A DNA stretch of 64,000 nt from Scandinavium sp036495715 (GCA_036495715.1 DASXML010000048.1:124001-188000), one strand, 5' to 3'; shown: positions 52,765-62,162, counted from the stretch's first letter. Numbers and translations: made by a program. The notes: generated by a model not told the origin, from the sequence alone.

Positions 52765-53753
52765 TTTTTACGGGACTCCTGAATGAGCAGGGCGATGAGA
52801 TACAGGCCGCCGAGGCTGACGGTCACCACGCCCACCGGCAGCTGGTAAGGCATAAACAGTTGTTGTGCGCCGAAATCGGCCAACGCCAACAGCAATGCGC
52901 CGCACAATGCGGATTGGGTTACTCCCCAGCGCGCGGTGCCGCTGATGCGCCGGGCGATGTGCGGGGCGACCAGCGCAATAAAGGAAATTGGGCCTGCTAA
53001 TGCGGTCGCCGCCGCTGTTAATACCACCGCGACCAGCATCATCAATAAGCGCGAGCGCTCAACGCGCACACCCAGCGCACAGGCGCTGTCGTCGCCCATT
53101 TCCAGTAGGCGTAACCGCCGGACCAGCAGTGCGGCAAAAACCAGCATCAGCAGCAGAATAGGGGCCGACGGGAAAATTTTCGCCCACGTCAGGCCGTTGA
53201 GTGACCCGGCAAACCACAGACCCGCCGATTGCGCGGTTTCAAGCGTGGCGCGCAGCAGTAGCCAGGTGTTGAACGCCATCAGCATCGCGCGGATGCCAAT
53301 GCCGATAATGATCAGCCGGAAGGTGTCGATACCGTTGCGCCACGCCAGCAGCCAGACCAGCAGCGAGGTGACAATCCCGCCCGCCATCGCCGCAAAGGCA
53401 ATCGCCGTTTGATGTTGACCAAATAGCACCATTGCGACCAGTACGCCGCTCCAGGCCCCGGTGTTGAAGCCCATCACGTCCGGGCTACCGAGCGGGTTGC
53501 GCATTAACGACTGGAAAATCGCCCCGCTGACGCCGAGCGACGCGCCGATCAGCAATGCCATTAACACGCGGGGTAATCGCCATTCGGTGACCACCATCGT
53601 TACGTTACGCGGGGCATCGCCAAACAGGGCGGCGATTACCTGCGTGGCATCGAGCGTTACCGCGCCGCTGCGCAGGCTCCACAGTGCGACCGACAGGCTT
53701 GCCAGAATGAGCAGCAAACAACTCAATAGCAGACGGCGGGAAGGGGTATTCAC
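52761..53753 (-). CDS. fepG: Ferric enterobactin ABC transporter permease FepG
   Basis: 330 residues with the ~9-10 helices of FecCD/BtuC-type permeases. LIGASLGVSGAIFQSLMRNP (family signature), PLGSPDVMGFNTGAWSGV, then GPISFIALVAPHIARRISGT (cytoplasmic loop contacting the ATPase). Forms the membrane channel with FepD. Starts within the last four bases of fepD and ends within fepC's start. Confidence 0.97.
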   Translation of the reverse strand: MNTPSRRLLLSCLLLILASLSVALWSLRSGAVTLDATQVIAALFGDAPRNVTMVVTEWRLPRVLMALLIGASLGVSGAIFQSLMRNPLGSPDVMGFNTGAWSGVLVAMVLFGQHQTAIAFAAMAGGIVTSLLVWLLAWRNGIDTFRLIIIGIGIRAMLMAFNTWLLLRATLETAQSAGLWFAGSLNGLTWAKIFPSAPILLLMLVFAALLVRRLRLLEMGDDSACALGVRVERSRLLMMLVAVVLTAAATALAGPISFIALVAPHIARRISGTARWGVTQSALCGALLLALADFGAQQLFMPYQLPVGVVTVSLGGLYLIALLIQESRKK

Positions 53754-54760
53754 GCGACACCTCCGCGCGACGGTTGACGGCGCACCAGCCAGATAAGCAC
53801 CGGCGCGCCGATAAATGCGCTGACCACCGATACGCGCAGTTCACCCGGCACCAGCAGGCGGCCAATGATATCAGCGAACAGCAGCAGGGCAGGCGTAGCG
53901 AGCAGCGTCACCGGCAGTGACCAGCGGTGATCGCCGCCAACCAGCCAGCGGGAAATGTGCGGCATCATCAGCCCGATAAAAGCAATCGGCCCGACCAGCG
54001 CAGTGGCGCAGCCGCTTAACACGGTAATGGTCAGCAGGCCCAGAATTTGCGTGCGTGCGACTTTGTTACCGAGCGCGGTGGCGGTGTCTGCGCCAAGGCT
54101 CAGGCTGTTGAGCGAACGACTTAACGCCAGCGCGACGACGGCGGCGATCGTGACCGGCAGTAGCACCACTTTCAGCGTTTCCAGCGATCGAATATCCAGT
54201 GAGCCGGCCTGCCAAAAGCGCAGCTGATCGTAGACGTCCGGGTTAAGCAGCGCGATGCCATTGGATAACCCTTCGAGCACTGCCCCAAGCGCCACGCCCG
54301 CTAGCGTCAGGCGAACAGGGCTGAGTTGTCCACCGCCCTGGCTGCCGGTAAATGCCACCAATATTGAAGCAATCAGCGCTCCGCAAAAGGCGAGCAGTAA
54401 TTGTTCCTGAGGCAGCGTCAGCCCAAACAGCGCCGCGCCAAGCACGATAGCGAAGCTGGCGCCGGCGTTAACGCCGAGAATACCGGGGTCGGCAAGCGGA
54501 TTGCGGGTGAGGGTTTGCATCAGCGCGCCCGCAAGGCCCAGTGCGCCTCCGGCTAACATTCCGGCCAGCGTGCGCGGCAGGCGGGCGTCGAGAATGATCG
54601 TGCAGTCTGCGCTCTGGCAACTGCCGGAAAGGGCATCAATAACCACATTCACCGGCAGCGGTTTCGCGCCAATCAGCAGGCTGAGCGCAATGGCAACGAC
54701 CAGCAGAATGAGTAATCCGGGCACGGCGACGGCGCGCAGTACGGCGGGTGAAAACGACAT
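53750..54760 (-). CDS. fepD: Ferric enterobactin ABC transporter permease FepD
   Basis: 336 residues from the ATG at 54760, which matches the E. coli start; an ATG four codons upstream is possible. GGALGLAGALMQTLTRNPLA, DPGILGVNAGASFAIVLGAA and GPIAFIGLMMPHISRWLVGG mark the FecCD/BtuC-type fold. Partner of FepG. First gene of fepDGC, transcribed away from entS with a near-perfect Fur box 18-36 bases upstream of the start. Confidence 0.97.
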   Translation of the reverse strand: MSFSPAVLRAVAVPGLLILLVVAIALSLLIGAKPLPVNVVIDALSGSCQSADCTIILDARLPRTLAGMLAGGALGLAGALMQTLTRNPLADPGILGVNAGASFAIVLGAALFGLTLPQEQLLLAFCGALIASILVAFTGSQGGGQLSPVRLTLAGVALGAVLEGLSNGIALLNPDVYDQLRFWQAGSLDIRSLETLKVVLLPVTIAAVVALALSRSLNSLSLGADTATALGNKVARTQILGLLTITVLSGCATALVGPIAFIGLMMPHISRWLVGGDHRWSLPVTLLATPALLLFADIIGRLLVPGELRVSVVSAFIGAPVLIWLVRRQPSRGGVA

Positions 54761-54777
54761 AGCAACGTCCATGATGT

Positions 54778-54796
54778 GATAATGATAGTAATTATC
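54778..54796. promoter_or_regulatory. Fur box in the fepD-entS divergent region
   Basis: GATAATGATAGTAATTATC matches the Fur consensus at 17 of 19 positions, the best site in the window. It serves fepDGC on the minus strand and entS on the plus strand. Confidence 0.93.
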
Positions 54797-54871
54797 GTTC
54801 TCGATCTTATTCTCTCATGTTAGCATGTGCGACCACAAAAATGGTATCGAAAGTTCGTTGAAGGCCCTGTG

Positions 54872-56119
54872 ATGCAAAGACAATCCTGGCTGTTGAACCT
54901 CAGCCTGCTGAAAACTCATCCGGCGTTTCGCGCCGTCTTTATCGCCCGTTTTATCTCCATTCTTTCCCTCGGCCTGCTCGGCGTGGCCGTGCCGGTGCAA
55001 ATTCAAAACCTGACCCAATCCACCTGGCATGTGGGGCTTGCGGTGACGCTCACCGGCGGGGCGATGTTTATCGGCCTGATGCTCGGCGGCGTGCTGGCCG
55101 ATCGCGTCGAGCGCAAAAAACTCATTTTGCTGGCGCGCGGTACCTGCGGGATTGGTTTTCTCGGCCTGTGGCTGAATGCGCTGTTGCCAGAACCGTCGCT
55201 GCTGACGATTTATCTGCTCGGCGTTTGGGATGGCCTGTTTGCCTCAATTGGCGTGACCGCGCTATTAGCGGCAACGCCAGCGCTGGTTGGGCGCGAAAAT
55301 CTGATGCAGGCAGGGGCGATAACGATGCTGACGGTGCGCCTCGGCTCGGTGGTTTCGCCGATGGTCGGCGGTCTGCTGCTGGCGAGCGGCGATTTCTCCT
55401 GGAACTATCTGCTGGCGGCTCTCGGGACGTTTATCACGACACTCACGCTGCTGCGTTTGCCGAAGCTGCCGCCACCGCCGCAGCCGCGTGAGCATCCACT
55501 GAAATCGTTAATGACCGGATTGCGTTTTCTGTTTAACAGCCCGTTGATTGGCGGTATCGCACTACTCGGCGGTTTGTTGACGATGGCGAGCGCGGTGCGG
55601 GTGCTGTACCCGGCGCTGGCGCTGGGCTGGCAGATGTCGGCGGCACAGATTGGCATGCTGTATGCGGCGATCCCACTTGGGGCAGCGTTCGGGGCATTGA
55701 CCAGCGGCAATCTGGCGCGCAGCGAAAGGCCGGGGCAGATCATGTTGCTCTCGACGGTAGGATCGTTTGTAGCGATTGCGTTGTTCAGCGTGATGCCTGT
55801 GTGGGCACTGGGCGCACTGTGCCTGGCGTTGTTCGGCTGGCTCAGTGCCATCAGTTCTCTGTTGCAATACACGATGATTCAGACGCAAACCCCGGAAGCG
55901 ATGCTGGGGCGCATTAACGGGCTGTGGACGGCGCAGAACGTCACCGGAGACGCCATCGGTGCCGCGTTGTTGGGCGGTTTTGGCGCGATGTTAACGCCGG
56001 TTTCAGCAGCGTCAGTGAGCGGTTGGGTGTTGGTGGTGGTTGGCGTGGTGTTAGTGATATTACTCGGCGAACTACGGCGTTTTCGACAGCCATCTGTAAG
56101 CGTGGAAGAAGTGGCCTGA
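54872..56119 (+). CDS. entS: Enterobactin exporter EntS
   Basis: 415 residues from the ATG at 54872 (GAAGG upstream), aligning with E. coli EntS from MxxQSWLLNLSLLKTHPAFR on. MFS protein with 12 helices; motif A is G-G-V-L-A-D-R-V-E-R-K-K, and RINGLWTAQNVTGDAIGAAL lies near the end. It exports enterobactin from the cytoplasm to the periplasm. Upstream in-frame codons to 54827 would add 15 unconserved residues. Convergent with fepB across a REP pair. Confidence 0.96.
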   Translation: MQRQSWLLNLSLLKTHPAFRAVFIARFISILSLGLLGVAVPVQIQNLTQSTWHVGLAVTLTGGAMFIGLMLGGVLADRVERKKLILLARGTCGIGFLGLWLNALLPEPSLLTIYLLGVWDGLFASIGVTALLAATPALVGRENLMQAGAITMLTVRLGSVVSPMVGGLLLASGDFSWNYLLAALGTFITTLTLLRLPKLPPPPQPREHPLKSLMTGLRFLFNSPLIGGIALLGGLLTMASAVRVLYPALALGWQMSAAQIGMLYAAIPLGAAFGALTSGNLARSERPGQIMLLSTVGSFVAIALFSVMPVWALGALCLALFGWLSAISSLLQYTMIQTQTPEAMLGRINGLWTAQNVTGDAIGAALLGGFGAMLTPVSAASVSGWVLVVVGVVLVILLGELRRFRQPSVSVEEVA

Positions 56120-56120
56120 T

Positions 56121-56194
56121 TGCCCGGCGACGCTTCGCTTACACGGGCCTACAAATTTATGTAGGCCGGGTAAGGCGAGAGTCGCCACCCGGCA
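56121..56194. repeat. REP pair (BIME) between entS and fepB
   Basis: Two inverted REP-like palindromes (56121-56148, GCCCGGCGACGCTTCGCTTA...CGGGC; 56165-56193, GCCGGGTAAGGCG...CGCCACCCGGC) flank a perfect GGCCTACA/TGTAGGCC stem. It is the bacterial interspersed mosaic element layout, between two convergent genes, and may stabilise both 3' ends. Confidence 0.85.
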
Positions 56195-56201
56195 AGAGGA
56201 T

Positions 56202-57161
56202 TTAACTGAACAGCGTCTCAAGGCGCTGTAACACCCGCATCGCGCTGTAGTAATCCAGACGGAACGTTTCGGTGCCTAACGCGTAAACGTGCTTGTTGCG
56301 TACCGCTGAAAGGTGCGACAGCAGCGGGTTAGCGGCAATCGCATCGGCGTCTTTCTGGTCGCCCGCGAACAGGAACAGCGACTGGCCGTTCAGACCCGCG
56401 GCCAGATTTTCACCGCCGAGTTGAAGAATGTCATGCCGCTTTCCCTGGCTCTGGCTGGTGTGCAACCCGGCAGGCAGCGGGGCGAGTGTGAAACCCAACT
56501 GTTCCAGCAATTTTCCCTGTGCAGACTCCGGCGTCCACAGGTTGGCGCTGTGCGCGGCGGCGGTGTAAACCAGCGCGCTGACCGGCTGCGGCGGCAGCTT
56601 CATTTTCTGTTTAAGCACGGTGAGTTGCTGATCGAATTCCGCAATGCGCGCCGCGGCCTGTTTTTCCTGGCCGGTGAGGGTACCGAGTTGAGTCAGCAAA
56701 CCCTGCCAGCTCTGATCGTCGTAGTTGATGATAAGCGTTGGCGCGAGGGGGGAGAGCTGATCGTACAGCGCTAACGCCGAATCGCCACCGGTGGCGCTTA
56801 TCAGGATCAAATCAGGCATCTGCGCGGCAACGGCTTCGGCGTTCGGCTCGCCGATATACAGGCGCGTAAGTTTGCGTTGTTTTGCCACATCACTCCACTG
56901 GCGTAAAAAACCCTGTGAATCCGCCACGCGGTTATTTGGCGTCGTGGCACCGCTGGCAATGACGGGCGCATCAATCGCCAGTAACGAGCCGGTAAGAGTG
57001 ACGCTGGTCGAAACAATGCGCAGCGGTTTGTGCTCCAGCGTGTGGCTGCCACGGCTATCCGTAATCTGACGAGGCCAGTCAGCGGCGAACGTTGAGGTTA
57101 ATCCTAAAAGGCAAAGCCCGATAAACAACAGGGTGTTACGGAAAATAGCTGGGAATTTCAC
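56202..57161 (-). CDS. fepB: Ferric enterobactin periplasmic binding protein FepB
   Basis: 319 residues if begun at the GTG at 57161, which has AGGA upstream and leads straight into the signal peptide (KFPAIFRNTLLFIG... ending STFAADW). ATGs at 57200 and 57263 would add a polar N-terminal tail. The mature part follows E. coli FepB: DWPRQITDSRGSHTLEHKPL, APVIASGATTPNNRVADSQG, IGEPNAEAVAAQMPDLILIS and LGGENLAAGLNGQSLFLFAG. It carries ferric enterobactin from FepA to FepDG. Divergent from entC across a Fur box. Confidence 0.95.
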   Translation of the reverse strand: MKFPAIFRNTLLFIGLCLLGLTSTFAADWPRQITDSRGSHTLEHKPLRIVSTSVTLTGSLLAIDAPVIASGATTPNNRVADSQGFLRQWSDVAKQRKLTRLYIGEPNAEAVAAQMPDLILISATGGDSALALYDQLSPLAPTLIINYDDQSWQGLLTQLGTLTGQEKQAAARIAEFDQQLTVLKQKMKLPPQPVSALVYTAAAHSANLWTPESAQGKLLEQLGFTLAPLPAGLHTSQSQGKRHDILQLGGENLAAGLNGQSLFLFAGDQKDADAIAANPLLSHLSAVRNKHVYALGTETFRLDYYSAMRVLQRLETLFS

Positions 57162-57289
57162 GACGTCAGGGTCCTGTTTGTTGATGTTAATGAATCTCAT
57201 TTGCACTTTAGCACGACCCGACGGCAACACGGAAGATGCGACCGACATTGACAACGGGCGCAATTACTTTTAGCTTATCGAACCAAAAT

Positions 57290-57308
57290 ATAAATGATAA
57301 TTATTCGT
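57290..57308. promoter_or_regulatory. Fur box in the fepB-entC divergent region
   Basis: The core AATGATAATTATT (57293-57305) agrees with the Fur consensus at 12 of 13 positions; the outer bases diverge (12 of 19 overall). A further AT-rich stretch to 57320 may hold a second dimer. Confidence 0.75.
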
Positions 57309-57335
57309 AATATCTTTATCGTTTTGGAGGATGAT

Positions 57336-58511
57336 ATGGAAACGTCACTGGCCGAGGCCGTGCAGGAAGTCGCACCAACGCTGTTATCCGACAGCTTCTT
57401 TTTTATGTCGCCGTACCGCAGTTTCACCACGTCTGGCTGTTTTCGTCGTATCGAGCAGCCGGTTGAAGGCGGTGAAGATTTAGGCGGAAAATTTCAGCAG
57501 ACTATCGCCAATGCGTTTGCTGATGCCAAAGCCGCTGGCATCGAACGTCCGCTGTTGGTGGGAGCGATCCCCTTCGATACTACCCAACCCTCTGCGCTGT
57601 TTATTCCTCAGCACAGTGACGCATTTTCCCGTACCGCCAAACAACACTCCGCACCATACGCCGCCAGCCTGAAGCCGATGCAGGTGCAGTCTCGTCAGGA
57701 AATCCCTCAACAGGATTTATTTATGACGATGGTGGAACAAGCCGCTGCGCTCACCGCGACGCCGAAAGTCGACAAAGTGGTGCTGTCACGCCTGATTGAG
57801 CTGACCACCGACGTTCACGTGGACACTGGCGCATTGTTGGAACGCTTGATTGCGCAGAACCCGGCAAGTTTTAACTTCCACGTTCCGCTGCCTGACGGTG
57901 GCGTGCTGCTGGGTGCAAGCCCGGAATTATTGCTGCGTAAAGAGGGCTCGCATTTTAGCTCGTTGCCGCTGGCGGGATCGGCGCGTCGTCAGCCCGACAG
58001 TGTGCTGGACAGAGAAGCGGGCAATCGCCTGCTGGCGTCGCAAAAAGACCGTCACGAGCATGATTTAGTCACCCAGGCGATGAAAGAGGTGCTTGCGCCA
58101 CGCAGTGAGGCGTTGTCGCTGCCGTCTTCACCGCAACTGATCACCACGCCGACGCTATGGCATCTGGCGACGCCGATTGAAGGCGAAGCGAAAGCAGGCG
58201 AAAACGCGTTGTCGCTGGCTTGCTTGCTGCATCCAACGCCTGCGTTGAGCGGGTTCCCGCACGATGTAGCAAAACAACTCATTGCCGAACTGGAGCCGTT
58301 CGAGCGCGAGCTGTTTGGCGGCATCGTCGGCTGGTGTGATGCAGAAGGCAATGGTGAGTGGGTGGTCACTATCCGCTGCGCTAACGTGCGCGCCAATCAT
58401 ATTCGCCTGTTTGCGGGCGCGGGCATCGTGCCTGCTTCTTCACCGTTGGGGGAATGGCGCGAAACGGGCGTCAAGTTGACCACCATGCTGAACGTGTTTG
58501 GGCTGAATTAA
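57336..58511 (+). CDS. entC: Isochorismate synthase EntC
   Basis: 391 residues from the ATG at 57336 (GGAGGATGAT upstream), exactly E. coli length. FFFMSPYRSFTTSGCF, PKVDKVVLSRLIELTTDV, ASPELLLRKEG, LAGSARRQPDSVLDREAGNR, FGGIVGWCDAEGNGEWVVTI and RLFAGAGIVPASSPLGEWRE are the chorismate-utilising enzyme motifs. It converts chorismate to isochorismate, the first committed step. Leads entCEBAH. Confidence 0.97.
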   Translation: METSLAEAVQEVAPTLLSDSFFFMSPYRSFTTSGCFRRIEQPVEGGEDLGGKFQQTIANAFADAKAAGIERPLLVGAIPFDTTQPSALFIPQHSDAFSRTAKQHSAPYAASLKPMQVQSRQEIPQQDLFMTMVEQAAALTATPKVDKVVLSRLIELTTDVHVDTGALLERLIAQNPASFNFHVPLPDGGVLLGASPELLLRKEGSHFSSLPLAGSARRQPDSVLDREAGNRLLASQKDRHEHDLVTQAMKEVLAPRSEALSLPSSPQLITTPTLWHLATPIEGEAKAGENALSLACLLHPTPALSGFPHDVAKQLIAELEPFERELFGGIVGWCDAEGNGEWVVTIRCANVRANHIRLFAGAGIVPASSPLGEWRETGVKLTTMLNVFGLN

Positions 58512-58520
58512 GGATTGATA

Positions 58521-60131
58521 ATGAGTGTTGCATTTACGCCGTGGCCGGACGATTTTGCGGCCCGCTATCGGGAGAAAGGTTACTGGCAGGATCGGCCGTT
58601 GACCGACATTCTGACGCGCCACGCGGCCCGTGATTCGATTGCAGTGATCGACGGCAAGCGCCATTTCACCTATCGCCAGTTGAATGAGCACGTGGATAAC
58701 CTGGCTTCATCGTTGCAGCGTCAGGGGCTGAAAACGGGTGAAACCGCGCTGGTGCATCTGGGCAACGTGGCTGAATTTTACATCACTTTTTTCGCCCTGC
58801 TGCGCATCGGCGTAGCCCCGGTGAATGCGCTGTTCAGCCATCAGCGCAGTGAGCTGCATGCCTATGCTGCGCAAATCGAACCGGCGCTGCTGATTGCCGA
58901 TCGTGAACATGCGCTGTTTGCTGACGATACGTTCCTCAATGCTTTTGTCGATGTACATCGCTCTTTGCGAGTGGTTCTGCTGCGTAACGATGACGGCGAG
59001 CACAATCTGGCGGCGGCAATGGTGACACCGGCAGACAATTTTGTGCCGTCTGCCACGGATGCGGGAGACGTCGCTTTCTTCCAGCTTTCCGGTGGCAGCA
59101 CCGGCACGCCGAAACTCATTCCGCGCACGCATAACGACTACGACTACAGCATTCGCCGTAGCAACGAGATTTGCGCCTTCGATGCGAGCACTCGCTATCT
59201 CTGCGCTTTGCCCGCCGCGCACAACTACGCGCTGAGTTCGCCCGGTGCGCTCGGTGTGTTTATGGCGGGCGGCTGCGTCATTCTGGCCTCAGACCCAAGT
59301 GCCACGCTCTGCTTCCCGCTGATTGAACTGCATCGGATCACCGTTGTTGCGCTGGTGCCGCCGGCGGTGAGCCTGTGGTTACAGGCCATCCATGAGGGGA
59401 ACAGCACTGCACAACTGGCAACGCTGACGCTATTGCAGGTCGGCGGCGCACGGCTGTCAGCCACCCTGGCGGCACGCATTCCAGCGGAAATGGGCTGTCA
59501 GCTTCAGCAGGTGTTCGGTATGGCGGAAGGGCTGGTGAACTACACCCGGCTTGACGATCCGCTGGAACGCATTATCCACACGCAAGGCTGCCCGATGTCG
59601 CCGGATGATGAAGTGTGGGTCGCCGATGCTGACGGTAATCCCTTGCCGCGCGGCGAAGTGGGGCGCCTGATGACGCGTGGCCCGTACACCTTCCGTGGTT
59701 ATTACAAAAGTCCGCAGCACAACGTCAGCGCCTTTGATGCCAACGGGTTTTATAGCTCCGGCGATCTGATTTCCATCGACGAACACGGCTATATCACCGT
59801 GCAGGGGCGCGAGAAAGATCAGATCAACCGTGGCGGCGAGAAGATCGCCGCCGAAGAGATTGAAAACTTGCTGCTGCGCCACGACGCGGTGATCCACGCC
59901 GCGCTGGTGAGCATGGAAGACAGTCTGCTCGGCGAAAAGAGCTGCGCGTATCTGGTGGTGAAAACGCCGCTGCGCGCCGTTGCCGTCCGTCGCTTCCTGC
60001 GCGAGCAGGGCGTCGCTGAATTCAAACTGCCGGATCGCGTGGAGTGCGTTGACGCATTGCCGCTGACGCCGGTGGGTAAAGTCGATAAAAAACAATTACG
60101 TCAGTGGATTGCGGATCGCGCCCTGGCCTGA
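58521..60131 (+). CDS. entE: 2,3-Dihydroxybenzoate-AMP ligase EntE
   Basis: 536 residues from the ATG at 58521, nine bases after the entC stop, with AAGGA upstream. ANL adenylating enzyme: FFQLSGGSTGTPKLIPRTHN (P-loop), GMAEGLVNYTR, SSGDLISIDEHGYITVQGRE, KDQINRGGEKIAAEEIENLL, and the C-terminal Lys in LTPVGKVDKKQLRQW. It activates 2,3-dihydroxybenzoate and loads it onto the carrier domain of EntB. Confidence 0.97.
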   Translation: MSVAFTPWPDDFAARYREKGYWQDRPLTDILTRHAARDSIAVIDGKRHFTYRQLNEHVDNLASSLQRQGLKTGETALVHLGNVAEFYITFFALLRIGVAPVNALFSHQRSELHAYAAQIEPALLIADREHALFADDTFLNAFVDVHRSLRVVLLRNDDGEHNLAAAMVTPADNFVPSATDAGDVAFFQLSGGSTGTPKLIPRTHNDYDYSIRRSNEICAFDASTRYLCALPAAHNYALSSPGALGVFMAGGCVILASDPSATLCFPLIELHRITVVALVPPAVSLWLQAIHEGNSTAQLATLTLLQVGGARLSATLAARIPAEMGCQLQQVFGMAEGLVNYTRLDDPLERIIHTQGCPMSPDDEVWVADADGNPLPRGEVGRLMTRGPYTFRGYYKSPQHNVSAFDANGFYSSGDLISIDEHGYITVQGREKDQINRGGEKIAAEEIENLLLRHDAVIHAALVSMEDSLLGEKSCAYLVVKTPLRAVAVRRFLREQGVAEFKLPDRVECVDALPLTPVGKVDKKQLRQWIADRALA

Positions 60132-60142
60132 AGGAGAAGAGT

Positions 60143-60994
60143 ATGGCAATTCCAAAACTGCAGGCCTACGCACTGCCTACCGCTGCGGATATTCCGGCGA
60201 ATAAAGTGGATTGGGCGTTTGAGCCGCAGCGTGCGGCGCTGTTAATCCATGATATGCAGGAGTATTTCCTCAACTTTTGGGGCGAAAACAGCGCGATGAT
60301 GGAAACGGTGGTGGCGAACATCAAAGCTCTGCGCGATTTCGCTAAACTGCATAACATTCCGGTCTATTACACCGCGCAGCCGAAAGAGCAGAGCGATGAA
60401 GACCGCGCGCTGTTGAACGACATGTGGGGACCGGGGCTGACCCGTTCACCGGAGCAGCAACGCGTGATTGCCGCACTCGCGCCGGACGACGCCGACACCG
60501 TGCTGGTGAAATGGCGCTACAGCGCGTTCCACCGTTCGCCGCTGGAAGAGATGCTCAAAGAGACCGGGCGTAATCAGCTGATTATCACCGGTGTGTATGC
60601 ACACATCGGCTGCATGACAACCGCCACTGACGCGTTCATGCGCGACATCAAACCGTTCTTTGTGGCCGATGCGCTGGCCGATTTCAGTCGTGAAGAGCAT
60701 CTGATGTCGCTGAAATACGTGGCGGGTCGCGCCGGGCGGGTGATGATGACCGACGAACTGTTGCCGTTGCCTGCGTCAAAAGCCGCGCTGCGGGCGATGA
60801 TTTTGCCGCTGCTGGATGAATCTGACGAGCCGCTGGATGACGAAAACCTGATTGATTACGGCCTGGATTCGGTGCGGATGATGACGCTGGCGGCGCGCTG
60901 GCGCAAAGCGCATGGTGATATCGATTTTGTGATGTTGGCGAAGAATCCGACCCTTGATGCCTGGTGGGCGCTGCTGTCCCGCGAGGTGAAGTGA
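60143..60994 (+). CDS. entB: Isochorismatase / aryl carrier protein EntB
   Basis: 283 residues from the ATG at 60143 (AAGGAGAAGAG upstream). N-terminal isochorismatase domain (about 1-205; AALLIHDMQEYFLNFWGENS, KWRYSAFHRSPLEEML, GVYAHIGCMTTATDAFMRDI), then an aryl carrier domain with Y-G-L-D-S-V-R, phosphopantetheine Ser about 243. It makes 2,3-dihydro-2,3-dihydroxybenzoate and carries the aryl group to EntF. Its stop overlaps the entA ATG by one base. Confidence 0.97.
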   Translation: MAIPKLQAYALPTAADIPANKVDWAFEPQRAALLIHDMQEYFLNFWGENSAMMETVVANIKALRDFAKLHNIPVYYTAQPKEQSDEDRALLNDMWGPGLTRSPEQQRVIAALAPDDADTVLVKWRYSAFHRSPLEEMLKETGRNQLIITGVYAHIGCMTTATDAFMRDIKPFFVADALADFSREEHLMSLKYVAGRAGRVMMTDELLPLPASKAALRAMILPLLDESDEPLDDENLIDYGLDSVRMMTLAARWRKAHGDIDFVMLAKNPTLDAWWALLSREVK

Positions 60995-61749
60995 TGACCG
61001 GATTCGATTTTCACGGTAAAACGGTGTGGGTCACTGGCGCCGGAAAAGGCATCGGTTACGCCACCGCGCTGGCGTTTGTTGAGGCCGGGGCGGAGGTCAC
61101 CGGCTTCGATTTGGCGTTCGATAACACCGATTACCCTTTTACCACGGTCAAAATGGATGTGGCCGATGCCCAGCAGGTCATGCTGGTCTGCACGCCGCTG
61201 TTGCAGGATCTCGCCCGTCTGGATGTGTTGGTGAACGCCGCCGGTATTTTACGCATGGGTGCGACGGACGCGCTGAGTCAGGCCGACTGGCAGCAAACAT
61301 TCGCCGTCAACGTCGGCGGCGCGTTTAATCTGTTCCAGCAGACGATGGCTACATTTCGCCAGCAGCAGGGTGGGGCGATTGTCACCGTGGCGTCTGATGC
61401 CGCGCATACGCCGCGCATCGGTATGAGCGCGTACGGTGCATCAAAAGCGGCACTGAAAAGTCTGGCGTTGACTGTCGGACTGGAACTGGCGGCGAGCGGC
61501 GTGCGTTGTAATCTGGTTTCACCGGGGTCAACCGACACCGACATGCAGCGCACGTTGTGGGTCAGCGATGATGCACAACAGCAGCGCATTCGCGGGTTTG
61601 GCGAGCAGTTCAAGCTCGGTATTCCGCTTGGCAAAATCGCCCAACCGCAGGAAATTGCCAGCACCATTCTGTTCCTCGCATCCGACAATGCCAGCCACAT
61701 CACTTTGCAGGACATCGTGGTGGACGGCGGCTCAACATTGGGGGCGTGA
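60994..61749 (+). CDS. entA: 2,3-Dihydro-2,3-dihydroxybenzoate dehydrogenase EntA
   Basis: 251-residue short-chain dehydrogenase. The NAD site reads T-G-A-G-K-G-I-G near 14-21; N-A-A-G-I-L follows; the catalytic Tyr-Lys lies in S-A-Y-G-A-S-K. It oxidises the dihydrodiol to 2,3-dihydroxybenzoate. Starts on the last base of entB's stop and ends on the first base of entH's ATG, so translation is probably coupled. Confidence 0.97.
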   Translation: MTGFDFHGKTVWVTGAGKGIGYATALAFVEAGAEVTGFDLAFDNTDYPFTTVKMDVADAQQVMLVCTPLLQDLARLDVLVNAAGILRMGATDALSQADWQQTFAVNVGGAFNLFQQTMATFRQQQGGAIVTVASDAAHTPRIGMSAYGASKAALKSLALTVGLELAASGVRCNLVSPGSTDTDMQRTLWVSDDAQQQRIRGFGEQFKLGIPLGKIAQPQEIASTILFLASDNASHITLQDIVVDGGSTLGA

Positions 61750-62162
61750 TGATTTGGGTCCGTCATTTAAATCTTGACGCGTTGAACACCTCCAGCGCGA
61801 ATACGCTGGTCGCGCATTTGGGGATCGTTTACACCCGGCTGGGTGACGACACGCTGGAAGCGGAGATGCCGGTCGATGCCCGCACACATCAGCCGTTTGG
61901 CCTGCTGCACGGCGGGGCGTCAGCGGCGCTGGCGGAAACGCTCGGCTCGATGGCGGGTTACATGATGACGCGCGAAGGGCAGTGCGTGGTCGGCACCGAA
62001 CTGAACGCAACGCATCACCGGGCGGTGTCGCAGGGAAAAGTGCGCGGCGTATGCCAGCCGCTGCATCTCGGTAAGCAAACGCAAAGCTGGGAAATTGTGG
62101 TGTTCGACGAGCAGGGACGACGCTGTTGTACCTGCCGATTGAGCACAATGGTGCTGGGCTAG
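61749..62162 (+). CDS. entH: Enterobactin proofreading thioesterase EntH
   Basis: 137 residues, the length of E. coli EntH (YbdB). Hotdog-fold thioesterase: MPVDARTHQPFGLLHGGASA, ALAETLGSMAGYMMTREGQC, VVGTELNATHHRAVSQGKVR, with the catalytic Glu in the AETLGS helix. It releases wrongly loaded acyl groups from the EntB carrier domain. Last gene of entCEBAH. No strong terminator is visible in the 161-bp gap before cstA. Confidence 0.96.
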   Translation: MIWVRHLNLDALNTSSANTLVAHLGIVYTRLGDDTLEAEMPVDARTHQPFGLLHGGASAALAETLGSMAGYMMTREGQCVVGTELNATHHRAVSQGKVRGVCQPLHLGKQTQSWEIVVFDEQGRRCCTCRLSTMVLG

